Shown piece by piece: positions 1 to 9,089 of a DNA stretch of 64,000 nucleotides. The notes under the pieces were generated by a model that made no database searches, had not been told where the DNA came from, and worked only from the letters and a program-made list of their open reading frames with translations. Each line of letters starts with the position of its first letter. Position 1 is the stretch's first letter. Source of the stretch: Rothia nasimurium. Its GTDB lineage: Bacteria > Actinomycetota > Actinomycetes > Actinomycetales > Micrococcaceae. The stretch is taken from contig NZ_CAKMSR010000005.1 of the NCBI RefSeq assembly GCF_928381705.1, forward strand, positions 62,001 through 126,000, read 5' to 3'. Made by a program: the position numbers and the translations under genes.

Positions 1-1175
1 CACGATGAAGCAAAGACCATGTTCGGACTGAGAATGTTCTGGCAGGCTGAAAGGATTGTTTGCATCTTTGCCTCAGTTTCTGCCAGTTCTAGGTCTGGTT
101 CAGAACCCTGCACGATTCCAGCTCCAGCCCACAGATCAATCGTCGATCCGTAGATATGAGCTGACCGTAGGATCAAGGACCAGCGCCCCTGACCTGCTCC
201 GTCCATCCAGCCCACGAGCCCTGCAAAGTACTGACGGGGTGTTCGTTCAAGACGGGTTATGTGGGGGAGGGCAATGGCAGCGGGAGTACCACCCACAGCT
301 GGGGTGGGGTGTATCTGTAAAGCCAGCTGCAAAGGATTGTAGGCAGCAGGTACCTGGGCACTCATCGGCGTTCCCAGATGATACATAGAATCTGTTTCAG
401 TGATTTCTGGTGGGCAGATAGCTCCAAGACGAACCCCCGGCATGTTCTGGAGCTGCTGGCGGATATGCTCAACCACGAAAGAATGCTCGTAGAGATCTTT
501 GGAGGAATTGAGGAGAACCTGCTGGGCTTCTTTGAGAGTTGAGCAGGTTTGTTTGTGCCGGGATCCAGCCAGCGGGTGAGTGTAAAAATGGTGGTCACGA
601 ACATCTGCAACGACTTCGGGGCTAGCGCCTACCCACTGCTGCTGATCTGCGGTTCTTAGGCAGAATGTATCAGCTCGGGGGTTAGCCCGGTGAAGGGCAC
701 CGGCTAAATCTATCCCCTGTAGGGGTTGGTTTTCGGCTACCGTATACCGTTTATACCTTCCCAGAACAATTTTGTGCAGTTCACCCTGCTTCAGGATAGT
801 GAGGGCTCTTTCAACAGCTGACAGGTAGTGGCGCTCTTCTGCCTGGTTGAAGGAAATATCTGCTCTTAACCTGGAAGCCGCAGACGCTTGAGGTTCTTCC
901 CCTGGGCTAAAAAGTGTGCCCTTACCTACCAAGCCCGCGGGATCTTGAGCTTGAGGCTTGGGGGCTGCAAGCAGGTAGGCGGGTTCTTGGGGGTTGAAGG
1001 GGATGATTCCACAGACCACTTTGTCTTTGGCAGGTTTTCCCTCGCTGGAGGTAAGGGCCTGCCGGATAAATTTTCTAGCCTGAGCGGATCGTACCGGATC
1101 TTGGCAAATAGTTGAGCTTCTTACTCGATAGAGTTTTTGCTGGGTGATGAAATCAAAAGTCGCTGTATGGTTCAT
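1..1175 (-). CDS. entC: Isochorismate synthase (EntC/DhbC type), 3' end cut by window edge
   Basis: Converts chorismate to isochorismate, the first committed step to 2,3-dihydroxybenzoate (DHB). I translated the reverse strand by hand from the ATG at 1175; the frame is open to base 1, giving 391 residues with no stop, so only the last few residues should be missing. Chorismate-binding family motifs appear in order: VVCGIIPF near residue 50, KIVLGRY near 145, WVGASPE near 190, PLAGSR near 210, HPTPAVGGTP near 298 and YFAGLVGWMD near 325. The start overlaps the entA stop in an ATGA, so the two are translationally coupled, third in an entB-entA-entC operon. I see no frameshift. Family assignment is firm; choosing EntC over a menaquinone MenF rests on the siderophore neighbours. 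Confidence 0.93.
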   Translation of the reverse strand, partial: MNHTATFDFITQQKLYRVRSSTICQDPVRSAQARKFIRQALTSSEGKPAKDKVVCGIIPFNPQEPAYLLAAPKPQAQDPAGLVGKGTLFSPGEEPQASAASRLRADISFNQAEERHYLSAVERALTILKQGELHKIVLGRYKRYTVAENQPLQGIDLAGALHRANPRADTFCLRTADQQQWVGASPEVVADVRDHHFYTHPLAGSRHKQTCSTLKEAQQVLLNSSKDLYEHSFVVEHIRQQLQNMPGVRLGAICPPEITETDSMYHLGTPMSAQVPAAYNPLQLALQIHPTPAVGGTPAAIALPHITRLERTPRQYFAGLVGWMDGAGQGRWSLILRSAHIYGSTIDLWAGAGIVQGSEPDLELAETEAKMQTILSACQNILSPNMVFASS

Positions 1176-1966
1176 CGCTGGGTTGCCCCTCCATCGACGG
1201 TTAGCTCTGCCAGATTGATGTGCCTAGCCGCAGGAGACAGGAGAAAAGCAACAGGGTGGGCGATATCTGAAGGATCTGCGACCCGTCCAAGTGGAATTCC
1301 TGTTCTGTAGAGCTGAGGATTGCCGGCGATACTTTCAGCAGTTCGGTCTTCGCCGCCCCACATGGTGTGGACCATAGGGGTTAGGGTAGTGCCAGGGTTG
1401 ACGACGTTGGTCCGTACCCGCCACGGTGCAAGTTCTAAGCCGAGTGATGTGGTGAAATGAGCAGCAAAGGCCTTGGACGCCCCGTAGGCTGCCATGTGCG
1501 CCCGTGGCCCGTTAGCAGCGTTGGAGGCAACAGTGACAATGGAGCGGTCTACCCCTTCTGTTTCCTGGGCCTGATTCACCATAGCGCGTGCTACTGCTTG
1601 GTAGAGGTGGACCATGGCGGTGACATTGAGAGCTAACAGAGAATCGAATTCTCGCAAATCAAGTTCTAAGACCGGTCCATGGACAAGAACACCAGCTACA
1701 TGGGCCAGACCAATAAGGTCGTAATCTTGCGCTATAGCAGGAACGAAGGACCTCACCGCCTCGTGGTCGGTTAGGTCGAGAGCTACAGGGATTACTCGTG
1801 ATGGCCAGCTTTTGGTATATACCTGGGCTTTTTCGAGGTTTTGGGCTGTATCGCTGGCAATGAGGTGGCAGTGCGAGAAGTCGGGCAGCTGGAGTAACAG
1901 ATCGAGCAGGGCGGATCCGATTCCTCCTGCTGCGCCGGTGATGATGATTGCTTGTGGTTTGGTCAT
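1172..1966 (-). CDS. entA: 2,3-dihydro-2,3-dihydroxybenzoate dehydrogenase
   Basis: A short-chain dehydrogenase that oxidises 2,3-dihydro-DHB to DHB with NAD+. The 264-residue protein has the Rossmann motif TGAAGGIG at 10-17, the catalytic serine region near S148 and the YxxxK pair at Y161/K165. Length fits the classical SDR family. The frame is open further upstream, but that extension runs through entB; the ATG at 1966 overlaps the entB stop by 4 nt (ATGA) and is the natural start. It lies between isochorismatase and isochorismate synthase genes, which fixes the substrate by context. Sequence alone only proves an SDR. Confidence 0.93.
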   Translation of the reverse strand: MTKPQAIIITGAAGGIGSALLDLLLQLPDFSHCHLIASDTAQNLEKAQVYTKSWPSRVIPVALDLTDHEAVRSFVPAIAQDYDLIGLAHVAGVLVHGPVLELDLREFDSLLALNVTAMVHLYQAVARAMVNQAQETEGVDRSIVTVASNAANGPRAHMAAYGASKAFAAHFTTSLGLELAPWRVRTNVVNPGTTLTPMVHTMWGGEDRTAESIAGNPQLYRTGIPLGRVADPSDIAHPVAFLLSPAARHINLAELTVDGGATQR

Positions 1967-2589
1967 GAAAGTTCTAGGAGCTGGTTGGTGGTCGTGACGT
2001 AGCCACACCGGCTGGCGACGTAGCTGAGAGCTGAGCGATGGTAGGTAGCGTCGAAATCTGCCTGGGCATCTGAAATAAAGAAGACTTGGAAGCCCTTCAT
2101 GAAGGCAGTGAGCGCGGTTGTTTGGCACCCGATATGCGAGTAAATACCGCTGATCCAGAGTTGATTTTTCCCAGCTGCCCGAAGACGTTCTTCGAGGTCT
2201 GTGCGGTAAAAGGCACAGTAGCGCCATTTCGTGAGAACGGTATCTGCGTCAGTGGGGGCAAGCTCAGAAATGATGAGGGCGTCTTCTGTTTGGGTGAGTC
2301 CTGGCCCCCAGAAGTCGGTGAGTAGGGCCCTGTCGCCAGCAGTTTGCCGGGGCGGTTGCGCCGTGTAGATTACTGGCTGTTGGTGCTGATGAGCTGTGTG
2401 GATCAGGCGTGCTGTATTGGAAATTGCGGTCTGGATAGCGGACCCAGGTGCCCGGTCGAAGGCCTGCACAAAGTAGTTTTGCATATCGTGTACTAGCAAG
2501 GCTGCGCGTTCCCTAACTGGAATCCAGTCGACGGTGTTGGGAGGAAGGTCCTGAGCGCTAAGAGTGTAGCGATCGATGGTAGGGAGCAT
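1963..2589 (-). CDS. entB: Isochorismatase, single-domain (no aryl carrier domain)
   Basis: Hydrolyses isochorismate to 2,3-dihydro-DHB and pyruvate. The 208-residue protein has the cysteine-hydrolase/isochorismatase fold marks: D35 in HDMQNYF, K121 in TKWRY and the SGIYSHIGC block at 148-155, where the His-Ile-Gly-Cys pattern is typical of true siderophore isochorismatases. E. coli EntB is about 285 residues because it carries a C-terminal aryl carrier domain; here that domain is absent and is encoded separately at 12899-13111. First gene of the leftward operon, reading away from the iron box at 2705-2723. Confidence 0.93.
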   Translation of the reverse strand: MLPTIDRYTLSAQDLPPNTVDWIPVRERAALLVHDMQNYFVQAFDRAPGSAIQTAISNTARLIHTAHQHQQPVIYTAQPPRQTAGDRALLTDFWGPGLTQTEDALIISELAPTDADTVLTKWRYCAFYRTDLEERLRAAGKNQLWISGIYSHIGCQTTALTAFMKGFQVFFISDAQADFDATYHRSALSYVASRCGYVTTTNQLLELS

Positions 2590-2704
2590 AATCGTCCTTC
2601 AATGAGGTGGGGGTCTACAGGGGTATAGGTGACGCTGATCTTCTGCCCCGAGCTAGGCTCTCAATAAGGGTAGAAAAATTTTGCGTAATTACCATCATTA
2701 AAGA

Positions 2705-2723
2705 TAAGGTTAGCCTATCCTGA
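2705..2723. promoter_or_regulatory. DtxR/IdeR iron box between divergent operons
   Basis: An interrupted palindrome that by eye matches the 19-bp DtxR/IdeR consensus at 16 of 19 positions, with half-sites AAGGTTAG and CTATCCT. It sits 40 nt before the GTG of the siderophore-binding lipoprotein gene and about 115 nt before entB. One Fe(II)-bound repressor site could silence both operons when iron is replete. The repressor itself is not in the window. Confidence 0.82.
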
Positions 2724-2762
2724 AAAACAAGTAATGACTCCCTGAGTCCGAAGGACAGTACT

Positions 2763-3767
2763 GTGCCTCTTACCCGTCGACATCTTTTCCTTACAGCTAG
2801 TTTCTCTGCCTTAGCACTGTTTACTGCCTGTGCTGAAAAATCCACCGAATCTGAAACCCCATCAGATTTTGGGGCAGGACGTACGGTAACAGATATCGAG
2901 GGCAACACGGTTGCCCTTCCTGAAAACCCCCAAAGAATCGTGACCCTCTCCGAACCAACCCTTGACGCGGTATTAGCCTTGGGCATTACCCCGGTCGGAG
3001 CAGTTGCCGGACGGGGGCAAAGCGGCGCCCCCCATTACCTGGGGGATAAGGCAGCAGGTATAGAAATCGTTGGCACCGTCTCAGAACTACAGTATGAAGC
3101 GATCGGTGCTCTCTCCCCAGATTTAATTTTGGCGGACGGTACCAGTATCAATAACAGGCCCGATGTCCTCGAGATCCTGCGGAACATTGCCCCGGTCGTC
3201 TTCTGCGGCTATGCTGGCGGGCTCTGGGAAACAAACTTCACCTATGTCGCCCAGGCCTTAGGTAAGACAAGCGAAGCTGAATCTTATCTGCAGGACTACA
3301 AGGCATTTGTAGCGGCCACAGCCCAAGAACTGAACCAGAAATATAGTTCTTCAACTTTCTCTATCGTTCGATGGCAGGGGAGTGGGCCATCTTTAATTCT
3401 GAAAGAGCTCCCTGCCGGTCAAGCCCTTGAAAGTCTTGGGCTACAACGTCCTGAAAGTCAAGACAGGATGGGACGGGGCCATTCAGAACCTGTTTCTCTG
3501 GAGAATCTGGCCAGCATAGATGCGGACTACATGTTCTTGGGAACCCTGGGGGGAGCCAGCCAATCTGACCCTACAGCTGAAGGCTTAGCTAATGTCCAGG
3601 GGGCGCAACAGGCGCTAGAGCAGGCCGCAAAAACCTCCGGCTTCACAGATCTGAAAGCCTACCAGGCCGGCCGGATCCTGCTGGTTGACGGTTCGCTATG
3701 GACCTCTACCGGTGGCCCCCTGCTGATGCGAGGAATCATCGAAGACGTGAAAACACATTTGCTCTAA
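2763..3767 (+). CDS. Siderophore-binding lipoprotein of an ABC importer (FepB/FecB-like)
   Basis: Extracytoplasmic solute-binding protein that captures the ferric siderophore and hands it to the permease pair encoded downstream. The 334-residue protein has a twin-Arg-containing N-terminus, a hydrophobic segment and a lipobox ending at C23, so it should be lipid-anchored. The mature part shows the class III binding-protein pattern: 'PENPQRIVTLSEP' then alternating helices with 'LSPDLILADG' and a C-terminal 'RILLVDGSLW'. The GTG at 2763 is preceded by GAAGGA at good spacing. First gene of the long rightward operon, 40 nt after the iron box. Catecholate specificity is inferred from the neighbours. 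Confidence 0.92.
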   Translation: MPLTRRHLFLTASFSALALFTACAEKSTESETPSDFGAGRTVTDIEGNTVALPENPQRIVTLSEPTLDAVLALGITPVGAVAGRGQSGAPHYLGDKAAGIEIVGTVSELQYEAIGALSPDLILADGTSINNRPDVLEILRNIAPVVFCGYAGGLWETNFTYVAQALGKTSEAESYLQDYKAFVAATAQELNQKYSSSTFSIVRWQGSGPSLILKELPAGQALESLGLQRPESQDRMGRGHSEPVSLENLASIDADYMFLGTLGGASQSDPTAEGLANVQGAQQALEQAAKTSGFTDLKAYQAGRILLVDGSLWTSTGGPLLMRGIIEDVKTHLL

Positions 3768-3788
3768 AACAATTTGAGAAAACATACC

Positions 3789-6047
3789 ATGAAAACACCA
3801 CAAAGTTTGTCATCCGTTCAGTACCTGCCGACCCTCACCGGACTTGCCCTGGCCGCAAGTGTTGCCGCCTCAGGTCTCGTCCTGCACCCAATCCTGGCGC
3901 CTGCTGCATTTTTGGAAGGAAGTAGCCTGGCTATTGCCCAAGAAACCAACGCTACAAAGCAGGTCACCGTAAGCCAGGTGCTGAACGATGATGGAACGGT
4001 GACGGTGAGCGGTAGTGGCTGGACCTCAACAGCCCCAGACCGCGGTGCCGTGGTTGCCTTTAAATGGGATGGGGGAGCGGTGTTCAATCATGAGCTTCCG
4101 GCTCACCCCCTGACCGGACAGCCCTTGACCGAAGCCCGTTTTGCAAACGTCAACTTCTATACGGTGGCATCACCCGACGGCACCTTTAGCGTCAATATCA
4201 AGCTGCCAGACTCAACAACAGCCCAGGTGCAGGACACAGACTGGCAGGCAGGCAGCTCTCACACACTTCAGGCCCTGGCAGGTTCGCTGGCTGACGGTGA
4301 TTCCCCTGGCTCCGTAGCTGCCTCATTTACTGTTCCCTCTACAAGCCTTGAGGACACATCAACCTGGCCCTCTGTAACAGCGGGTTCTGCACAGGTGCGT
4401 ATCTCACCTGTAACAACAGGGGAGCAAGCCACCATTCGACTGATTGGGCAGGGCTGGACTAAAGAGGATGGCACCAGCGCTTCAACAGTATCGATCAAAC
4501 TGGAATATCTGGATACAGAAGGCAAGGTTCGCCAGTATGAACGAACCGATAGGGCGATTTCATCCTATTTGCAGTCTGTTGGGCGGGCAGCAGATCCTAC
4601 GAGCTGGGGTCTGCTCATCCCAGATGCAGAGCGTGCCCAACCTGACCAGGGGCTACTAGCTGTTGGCGCTGACGGTAGCTTCGATATTGAACTCGAACTG
4701 CCTGAAGAAGTACAGAAAGGCTCAGCAGGGGACTACCTGGCAGTCTTCATACAGTCCGGGCGAAACGCTGAGGCCGATGTAACTCGTTCTGTTCGTTCTG
4801 AACCAATACCGGTCAACGGGGTAGCTGGTTCTCTTCCTAGCGATGATGACCATCAGACCGTCTGCGCCACAGACCTGGATAGCCCCACGTTTGAAATTGT
4901 CAACCCCACCGTTGAACTGGGTGGGAAACTTCGTGTCGTGGGAGAGGGCTGGTGCAATACCGAGAACCAGCGGGCAACCACTGTTGCGGTGAAAATTGAT
5001 GACGGTGGAATCAGCCGGCTTGATACGTCCCTTCACTCAAATCGTACAATCTGGGCTATTTTGCACCCGGATCCCGCCACCGGCCGCATCGACGCCACCA
5101 TCGACTTGCCTGACGGAACTACAGCAAGTTCTTCCCCCGCTCTGGCAGAGGGCAGCCATTCGCTGCGAGTGCTCTCTGGCTCTCTTGCCCCAGGGGACCG
5201 GGCCGTTACCTTAGGCGGCGTCGGAAAACTGGACTTCGTGATTGGGCAGTATTCTCCTCACGCCATACCAGATACGCTCTCAAGCGAAGACCTATCAGCT
5301 GCTTCTCAAGGTCACATGACGGCCCAACTCACGGGTAGAAATATGCGCGTAACCGTACCCGGGGCAGAGGCCGGCCAGTGGGTGATGATTAATCCCTATA
5401 TCGGTGGGTCTGTGCGGAGCAACTGGGGCTCAGGCTGGGTCCAATTAGATGCCAATAAGTCTGTGAGCTACCTGCTACCGGAAGATCTAGCAGCAGGTGA
5501 CTATCAGGTTGTCGCCCAAAGCGGGGAGCTAGAAAATTTTGGTGCCCTGCTGGGTTGGGCATCCCTCTCTGTCGCAGAAGCTCATCAGGAGACTGCGTCC
5601 ACCCCGGCTACTCGACCCAGCCAATCCCAGGTGAGCGGGGCAACCGGCAACCTCTCAGCCTTCCCTGTTTCAGCTGCAGCTGGCTACAGCCTAGCTGAAT
5701 CTGTCGCCCACAGCCCATTAGGTTCATCTGCCACCACAGCTGTTGGAATGAACGTCCCAGTCAGCCAGCTGGCCTCGCTGCCTTCTCAGGTGCTGCGGGC
5801 CCCCGCCCCTCGTCAGAATGTGGCCAGCCCCGTCACGAGCCCCACCGTAAAACCTGCCAGCACACCACCAGCCCCAGGAAAGGTCACCGAGCAGCCCGAA
5901 ACAAGCAATAGCTCTGTTGTTCAAGCCGAAAACCCGGCAACAACCAGAAGCTCCTCGCTCCTTGACCCCAATAACCTCTTGCTGTGCGCAGCTGCAGCAG
6001 TTTTGCTCGCCACCCTCGCCCTCACCCGCCAAAAGAAAAAGTCATAA
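3789..6047 (+). CDS. Large secreted, C-terminally membrane-anchored protein with repeated Ig-like domains
   Basis: A 752-residue protein I do not recognise as a named family. It has an N-terminal signal peptide (hydrophobic residues about 15-45), then three similar segments of about 140 residues (roughly 55-195, 200-350 and 360-505). These repeat the pattern 'V.GsGW', 'A.V.(K/I)..', 'F.(V/I).I.LP' and '(S/H)(T/S)L..L.GSLA.GD', as in an Ig-like beta sandwich. A fourth weaker unit spans about 510-605. A Pro/Ser/Thr-rich linker leads to one transmembrane helix near 725-745 and a QKKKS tail. I see no LPXTG-type motif. A TTG at 3774 is an alternative start; the ATG at 3789 begins a normal signal peptide. 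Its place in the operon points to an iron-regulated surface role, possibly siderophore or haem capture (inference). Confidence 0.85.
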   Translation: MKTPQSLSSVQYLPTLTGLALAASVAASGLVLHPILAPAAFLEGSSLAIAQETNATKQVTVSQVLNDDGTVTVSGSGWTSTAPDRGAVVAFKWDGGAVFNHELPAHPLTGQPLTEARFANVNFYTVASPDGTFSVNIKLPDSTTAQVQDTDWQAGSSHTLQALAGSLADGDSPGSVAASFTVPSTSLEDTSTWPSVTAGSAQVRISPVTTGEQATIRLIGQGWTKEDGTSASTVSIKLEYLDTEGKVRQYERTDRAISSYLQSVGRAADPTSWGLLIPDAERAQPDQGLLAVGADGSFDIELELPEEVQKGSAGDYLAVFIQSGRNAEADVTRSVRSEPIPVNGVAGSLPSDDDHQTVCATDLDSPTFEIVNPTVELGGKLRVVGEGWCNTENQRATTVAVKIDDGGISRLDTSLHSNRTIWAILHPDPATGRIDATIDLPDGTTASSSPALAEGSHSLRVLSGSLAPGDRAVTLGGVGKLDFVIGQYSPHAIPDTLSSEDLSAASQGHMTAQLTGRNMRVTVPGAEAGQWVMINPYIGGSVRSNWGSGWVQLDANKSVSYLLPEDLAAGDYQVVAQSGELENFGALLGWASLSVAEAHQETASTPATRPSQSQVSGATGNLSAFPVSAAAGYSLAESVAHSPLGSSATTAVGMNVPVSQLASLPSQVLRAPAPRQNVASPVTSPTVKPASTPPAPGKVTEQPETSNSSVVQAENPATTRSSSLLDPNNLLLCAAAAVLLATLALTRQKKKS

Positions 6048-6056
6048 GGAAGAAGT

Positions 6057-7052
6057 ATGTCTGTTTTCCCCAAAATGAGAGTCTTCTGCGTTGCGCTTGG
6101 TCTAGGAGTAGCCGCCTTATGCGGTCCAGTAGGTTTGGCACCTGCCCATGCCCTACCTCCGGGCGGAGCCGCAACCTCCAATACCCCCGGCACCAGTTCT
6201 AGCGTTTCACCTGCAAGCCTTCAGGCAGGCGATACTCTCACCTTCTCAGTCTCCGGTTTCCCCGCAGGCGAACAGCTCTACATCAAGGTTGATGACGGCG
6301 CAGCCTGCCCCTCAGACGCTGCCCAAGGCGCCTGCGTCGTCCACCAGCAAAAAATATCGAGTAACGGTACCGCTTCCGGTTCTTTCATCCTCTCGAAGGA
6401 ACTGAGCGAAGGGCCCCATACCCTCCGCTTCCTGGCCACAGAAATTATGTACGATGCGGACGGCAACTATCAGGGGTCAAAGGGCTACACCAACCGATCG
6501 CCCGAATTTACCATCTCGGGTGTGAACGAATCATCAAGCGGTGGTACGACCGTCAACGTTGATCCGAGCGTCATCAATAGCATCGAAGAAAACGTAGCCC
6601 AGGCTGAAACTTCTAACCAGAACCAGATGGCTACTAACCCGGCCACAACAGATAGCCAGAACCAGGAGACTACTTCCTCATCAGCTGAATCTAGCGTGGC
6701 TACCGTCAGCACCGACACCGCAGCAGACGGAACCACCATCTACCTCGATGCTGAGGGTAATCCTATTAGCCAAGAAGAATATGAAGCCCTGCTAGCACAA
6801 GAAACAAGCACAGCTTCAGCCCCCGAAAGTCAGCAGGCCAGCCCATCAGCCACGATGAGCCCAACCGCCGGTGAAAGCTCAACAGCGTCAGCTCAGGCCC
6901 AAGCCAGCGCAAGCCAGGAACCCGAAGAAGAGACTGCAGCAAGTATCGCTCAGCAGGGAACCTTCCCATGGATGGGTGCGCTTGTCTTTGGGGCATCAAT
7001 CATCGTGGCTGCCTTCGTCCTGCTGCGTCGTCACAAGACTTCTGAGAAATAA
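6057..7052 (+). CDS. Secreted single-Ig-domain protein with C-terminal membrane anchor
   Basis: A 331-residue protein with a signal peptide (1 to about 31, ending AHA), one Ig-like domain at about 45-165 containing two cysteines (in AACPS and GACVV), then a long Ser/Thr/Gln/Glu-rich linker (165-300). A transmembrane helix near 305-323 and an RRHKTSEK tail follow. The domain resembles the repeats of the protein encoded just upstream ('F.vSGFP', 'GSFILSKEL', 'GPHTLRFLA'). ATG at 6057 follows AAGGAAG, 9 nt after the previous stop, so it is in the same operon. Likely a smaller partner of the upstream surface protein. Function unknown. Confidence 0.83.
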   Translation: MSVFPKMRVFCVALGLGVAALCGPVGLAPAHALPPGGAATSNTPGTSSSVSPASLQAGDTLTFSVSGFPAGEQLYIKVDDGAACPSDAAQGACVVHQQKISSNGTASGSFILSKELSEGPHTLRFLATEIMYDADGNYQGSKGYTNRSPEFTISGVNESSSGGTTVNVDPSVINSIEENVAQAETSNQNQMATNPATTDSQNQETTSSSAESSVATVSTDTAADGTTIYLDAEGNPISQEEYEALLAQETSTASAPESQQASPSATMSPTAGESSTASAQAQASASQEPEEETAASIAQQGTFPWMGALVFGASIIVAAFVLLRRHKTSEK

Positions 7053-7071
7053 GCTCTCCTGAAACCACCGT

Positions 7072-8103
7072 ATGACTACCTCACCTGTGCGCTCGCGCCT
7101 GCGAGACAAAGCCCTAGCCCCTCGGAGATACCTGGTGCTGACGGTCTGTGCGGCTGCGCTGGGTCTGACTCTTTTGCTATCCCTGAGGTTCGGTTCTAAC
7201 GCCCTAGAAGGCCAAGACATATGGGCTGCTCTTGCAGGGGATAGCACTAGCCCTGCCTACACCATTGTCTGGGACCAGCGAATCCCGCGTACCCTCCTTG
7301 CCCTGGTGTGCGGGGCAGCTTTGGCTGTCGCTGGATCCCTGATGCAAACTCTGACGCGCAACCCGCTCGCTGATCCCGGTCTTCTGGGGGTCAACGCGGG
7401 AGCCTCTTTAGCCGTGGTTCTTGCCGTGGTGATTTTGGGGCCCCTCCCCATCCTGACTCTCATGGGCGCTGCTTTCATGGGAGCTTTGGTGAGCGTGGGG
7501 GCAGTCTTTGCCCTGGGTAGCTCAAAAGGGCAGTCGATGTCGCGTTTTATTTTGGCCGGTGTTGCTTTGGCAGCGTCCCTGACCGCCATCGCTCAGGCAC
7601 TCCTGCTTGCTAATCAGACGGCCTATAACGAATTTCGTTTTTGGGCAGCTGGGTCCCTTGAAGGACGCGGGTATGAGGTGCTGCTTCCCGCCTCCGTCCT
7701 CGTTGGCTTAGCTCTGATCCTAGGATTTTGTCTCATTCCCTCCCTGCGTACGCTAGCGCTCGGGGCAGAAGCTGCACTGGCGCTGGGAACCTCAGTGAAA
7801 AAAATTACCTGCCTTACATTACTGACGGTGTCTCTCCTAGCGGCAATATCAACCGCCGCGATTGGCCCTCTTGCCTTCGTTGGGCTAGCGGTACCTTTTA
7901 TCCTCCGAACCCTTCTGGGCAACAAGGTGGGCTGGGTGACTGCAGGGGCTGTGCTGGCAGGTCCCGCCTGGCTCATTGCAAGTGACGTTTGTGCTCGCAC
8001 TATCATGGCGCCTGCAGAAATTCAGGTAGGAATCATCACCACCCTGCTTGGAGGCCCTCTCTTCCTGGCCCTGATGTCTCGACGAAAGGTACGCGAGCTA
8101 TGA
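7072..8103 (+). CDS. fepD: Ferric-siderophore ABC permease, FecCD family (FepD-like)
   Basis: Membrane permease subunit for uptake of the ferric siderophore. The 343-residue protein has about nine to ten hydrophobic segments and the FecCD signatures 'RIPRTLLALVCGAALAVAG', 'TRNPLADPGLLGVNAGAS' and 'GPLAFVGLAVPFI'. Length is usual for the family. It ends in an ATGA overlap with the second permease gene. Pairing with FepG (heterodimer) and the ATPase follows from family knowledge and gene order. Confidence 0.93.
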   Translation: MTTSPVRSRLRDKALAPRRYLVLTVCAAALGLTLLLSLRFGSNALEGQDIWAALAGDSTSPAYTIVWDQRIPRTLLALVCGAALAVAGSLMQTLTRNPLADPGLLGVNAGASLAVVLAVVILGPLPILTLMGAAFMGALVSVGAVFALGSSKGQSMSRFILAGVALAASLTAIAQALLLANQTAYNEFRFWAAGSLEGRGYEVLLPASVLVGLALILGFCLIPSLRTLALGAEAALALGTSVKKITCLTLLTVSLLAAISTAAIGPLAFVGLAVPFILRTLLGNKVGWVTAGAVLAGPAWLIASDVCARTIMAPAEIQVGIITTLLGGPLFLALMSRRKVREL

Positions 8104-9089
8104 CCTACCGCATCCGAGCCGTCACCCTCTCCGCCCTACTTAGCTCTTTACTCCTCGGACTGTGGGTTTTGATGCAGGGGGATTACAACCTCACAGTTAC
8201 AGACGTTGTAGCTGCCCTCAGCGGCTCCGAAACAGGGCTGGGAAGCTATTTCGTCCGGGAAATTCGAGCTCCCCGAATACTAGCTGCCCTCCTCGTAGGA
8301 GCTGCCCTGGGACTATCGGGGGCAATTTTCCAAACCATCACCCGCAACCCTCTGGGATCCCCTGACGTCATAGGGTTCACGCACGGGGCAGCTACCGGGG
8401 CCCTCTGCGCCATGATTGTGTGGGGAACCAGTCCCTGGGGTACTGCCCTAGGCGCAATCGTAGGAGGAGCTGCCACCTCCTGCGCTGTCTATCTGCTTAC
8501 TCGATCAAGAGGCCTTGAAGGGTTTCAACTGATCCTGGTTGGCCTGGGGCTAGGCGCAACCCTAGCGGCAGTAAACTCCCTGCTAGTAGTGCAGGCCTCT
8601 GTGACACAAGCTCAAACAGCAGCAGCCTGGCTGGCAGGCTCCCTGAACAGTATGACCTGGGGCAAAGTAGCCCTTCTAGCTCTCCCGCTTGCCCTGGTAG
8701 CCCCGCTACTTCTCTGGCTTGCCAGGCCCCTGCGGACCCTCAACTACGGGGATACCCTGGCCCAGGGCATCGGGGTGCCAGTAGCCAGCGTCAGGCTAAT
8801 AAGCCTCATTCTGGGAGTGCTCCTGGTCGCCCTAGCAACAGCACTGACTGGCCCCATTGCCTTTGTTGCTCTTGCAGCTCCTCATATCGCCCGTCATCTG
8901 AGCCACCAAGCAGCTGGGAACCTAGGCACAGCAGCCTGCACGGGTGCCTTCATCACCCTAGTGGCAGACGCCCTAGGCCAGTTTGCCTTCCCTACCTCCC
9001 TCCAAGTCGGAGTCGTCACCGGAGCCCTCGGCGGCCTGTACCTCATTTTCCTCATCTACAGAGCACGACGTAAGGACAGCAGTGAGTAA
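8100..9089 (+). CDS. fepG: Ferric-siderophore ABC permease, FecCD family (FepG-like)
   Basis: Second permease subunit. From the ATG at 8100, which overlaps the previous stop by 4 nt, the protein has 329 residues. It shows the same family pattern: 'REIRAPRILAALLVGAALG', 'TRNPLGSPDVIGFTHGA' and 'GPIAFVALAAPHIARHL'. The frame is open back to 7989, but that stretch overlaps fepD and encodes no membrane segment, so I reject the longer start. The 3' end overlaps the ATPase gene by 8 nt. Confidence 0.93.
   Translation: MTYRIRAVTLSALLSSLLLGLWVLMQGDYNLTVTDVVAALSGSETGLGSYFVREIRAPRILAALLVGAALGLSGAIFQTITRNPLGSPDVIGFTHGAATGALCAMIVWGTSPWGTALGAIVGGAATSCAVYLLTRSRGLEGFQLILVGLGLGATLAAVNSLLVVQASVTQAQTAAAWLAGSLNSMTWGKVALLALPLALVAPLLLWLARPLRTLNYGDTLAQGIGVPVASVRLISLILGVLLVALATALTGPIAFVALAAPHIARHLSHQAAGNLGTAACTGAFITLVADALGQFAFPTSLQVGVVTGALGGLYLIFLIYRARRKDSSE

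Noticed and set aside
56..1115. Several short open frames on both strands (for example 56-388 plus, 362-610 minus, 888-1115 plus)
   Set aside because: They lie over the continuous reverse-strand isochorismate synthase frame, which has all family motifs; none of the short products looks like a protein.
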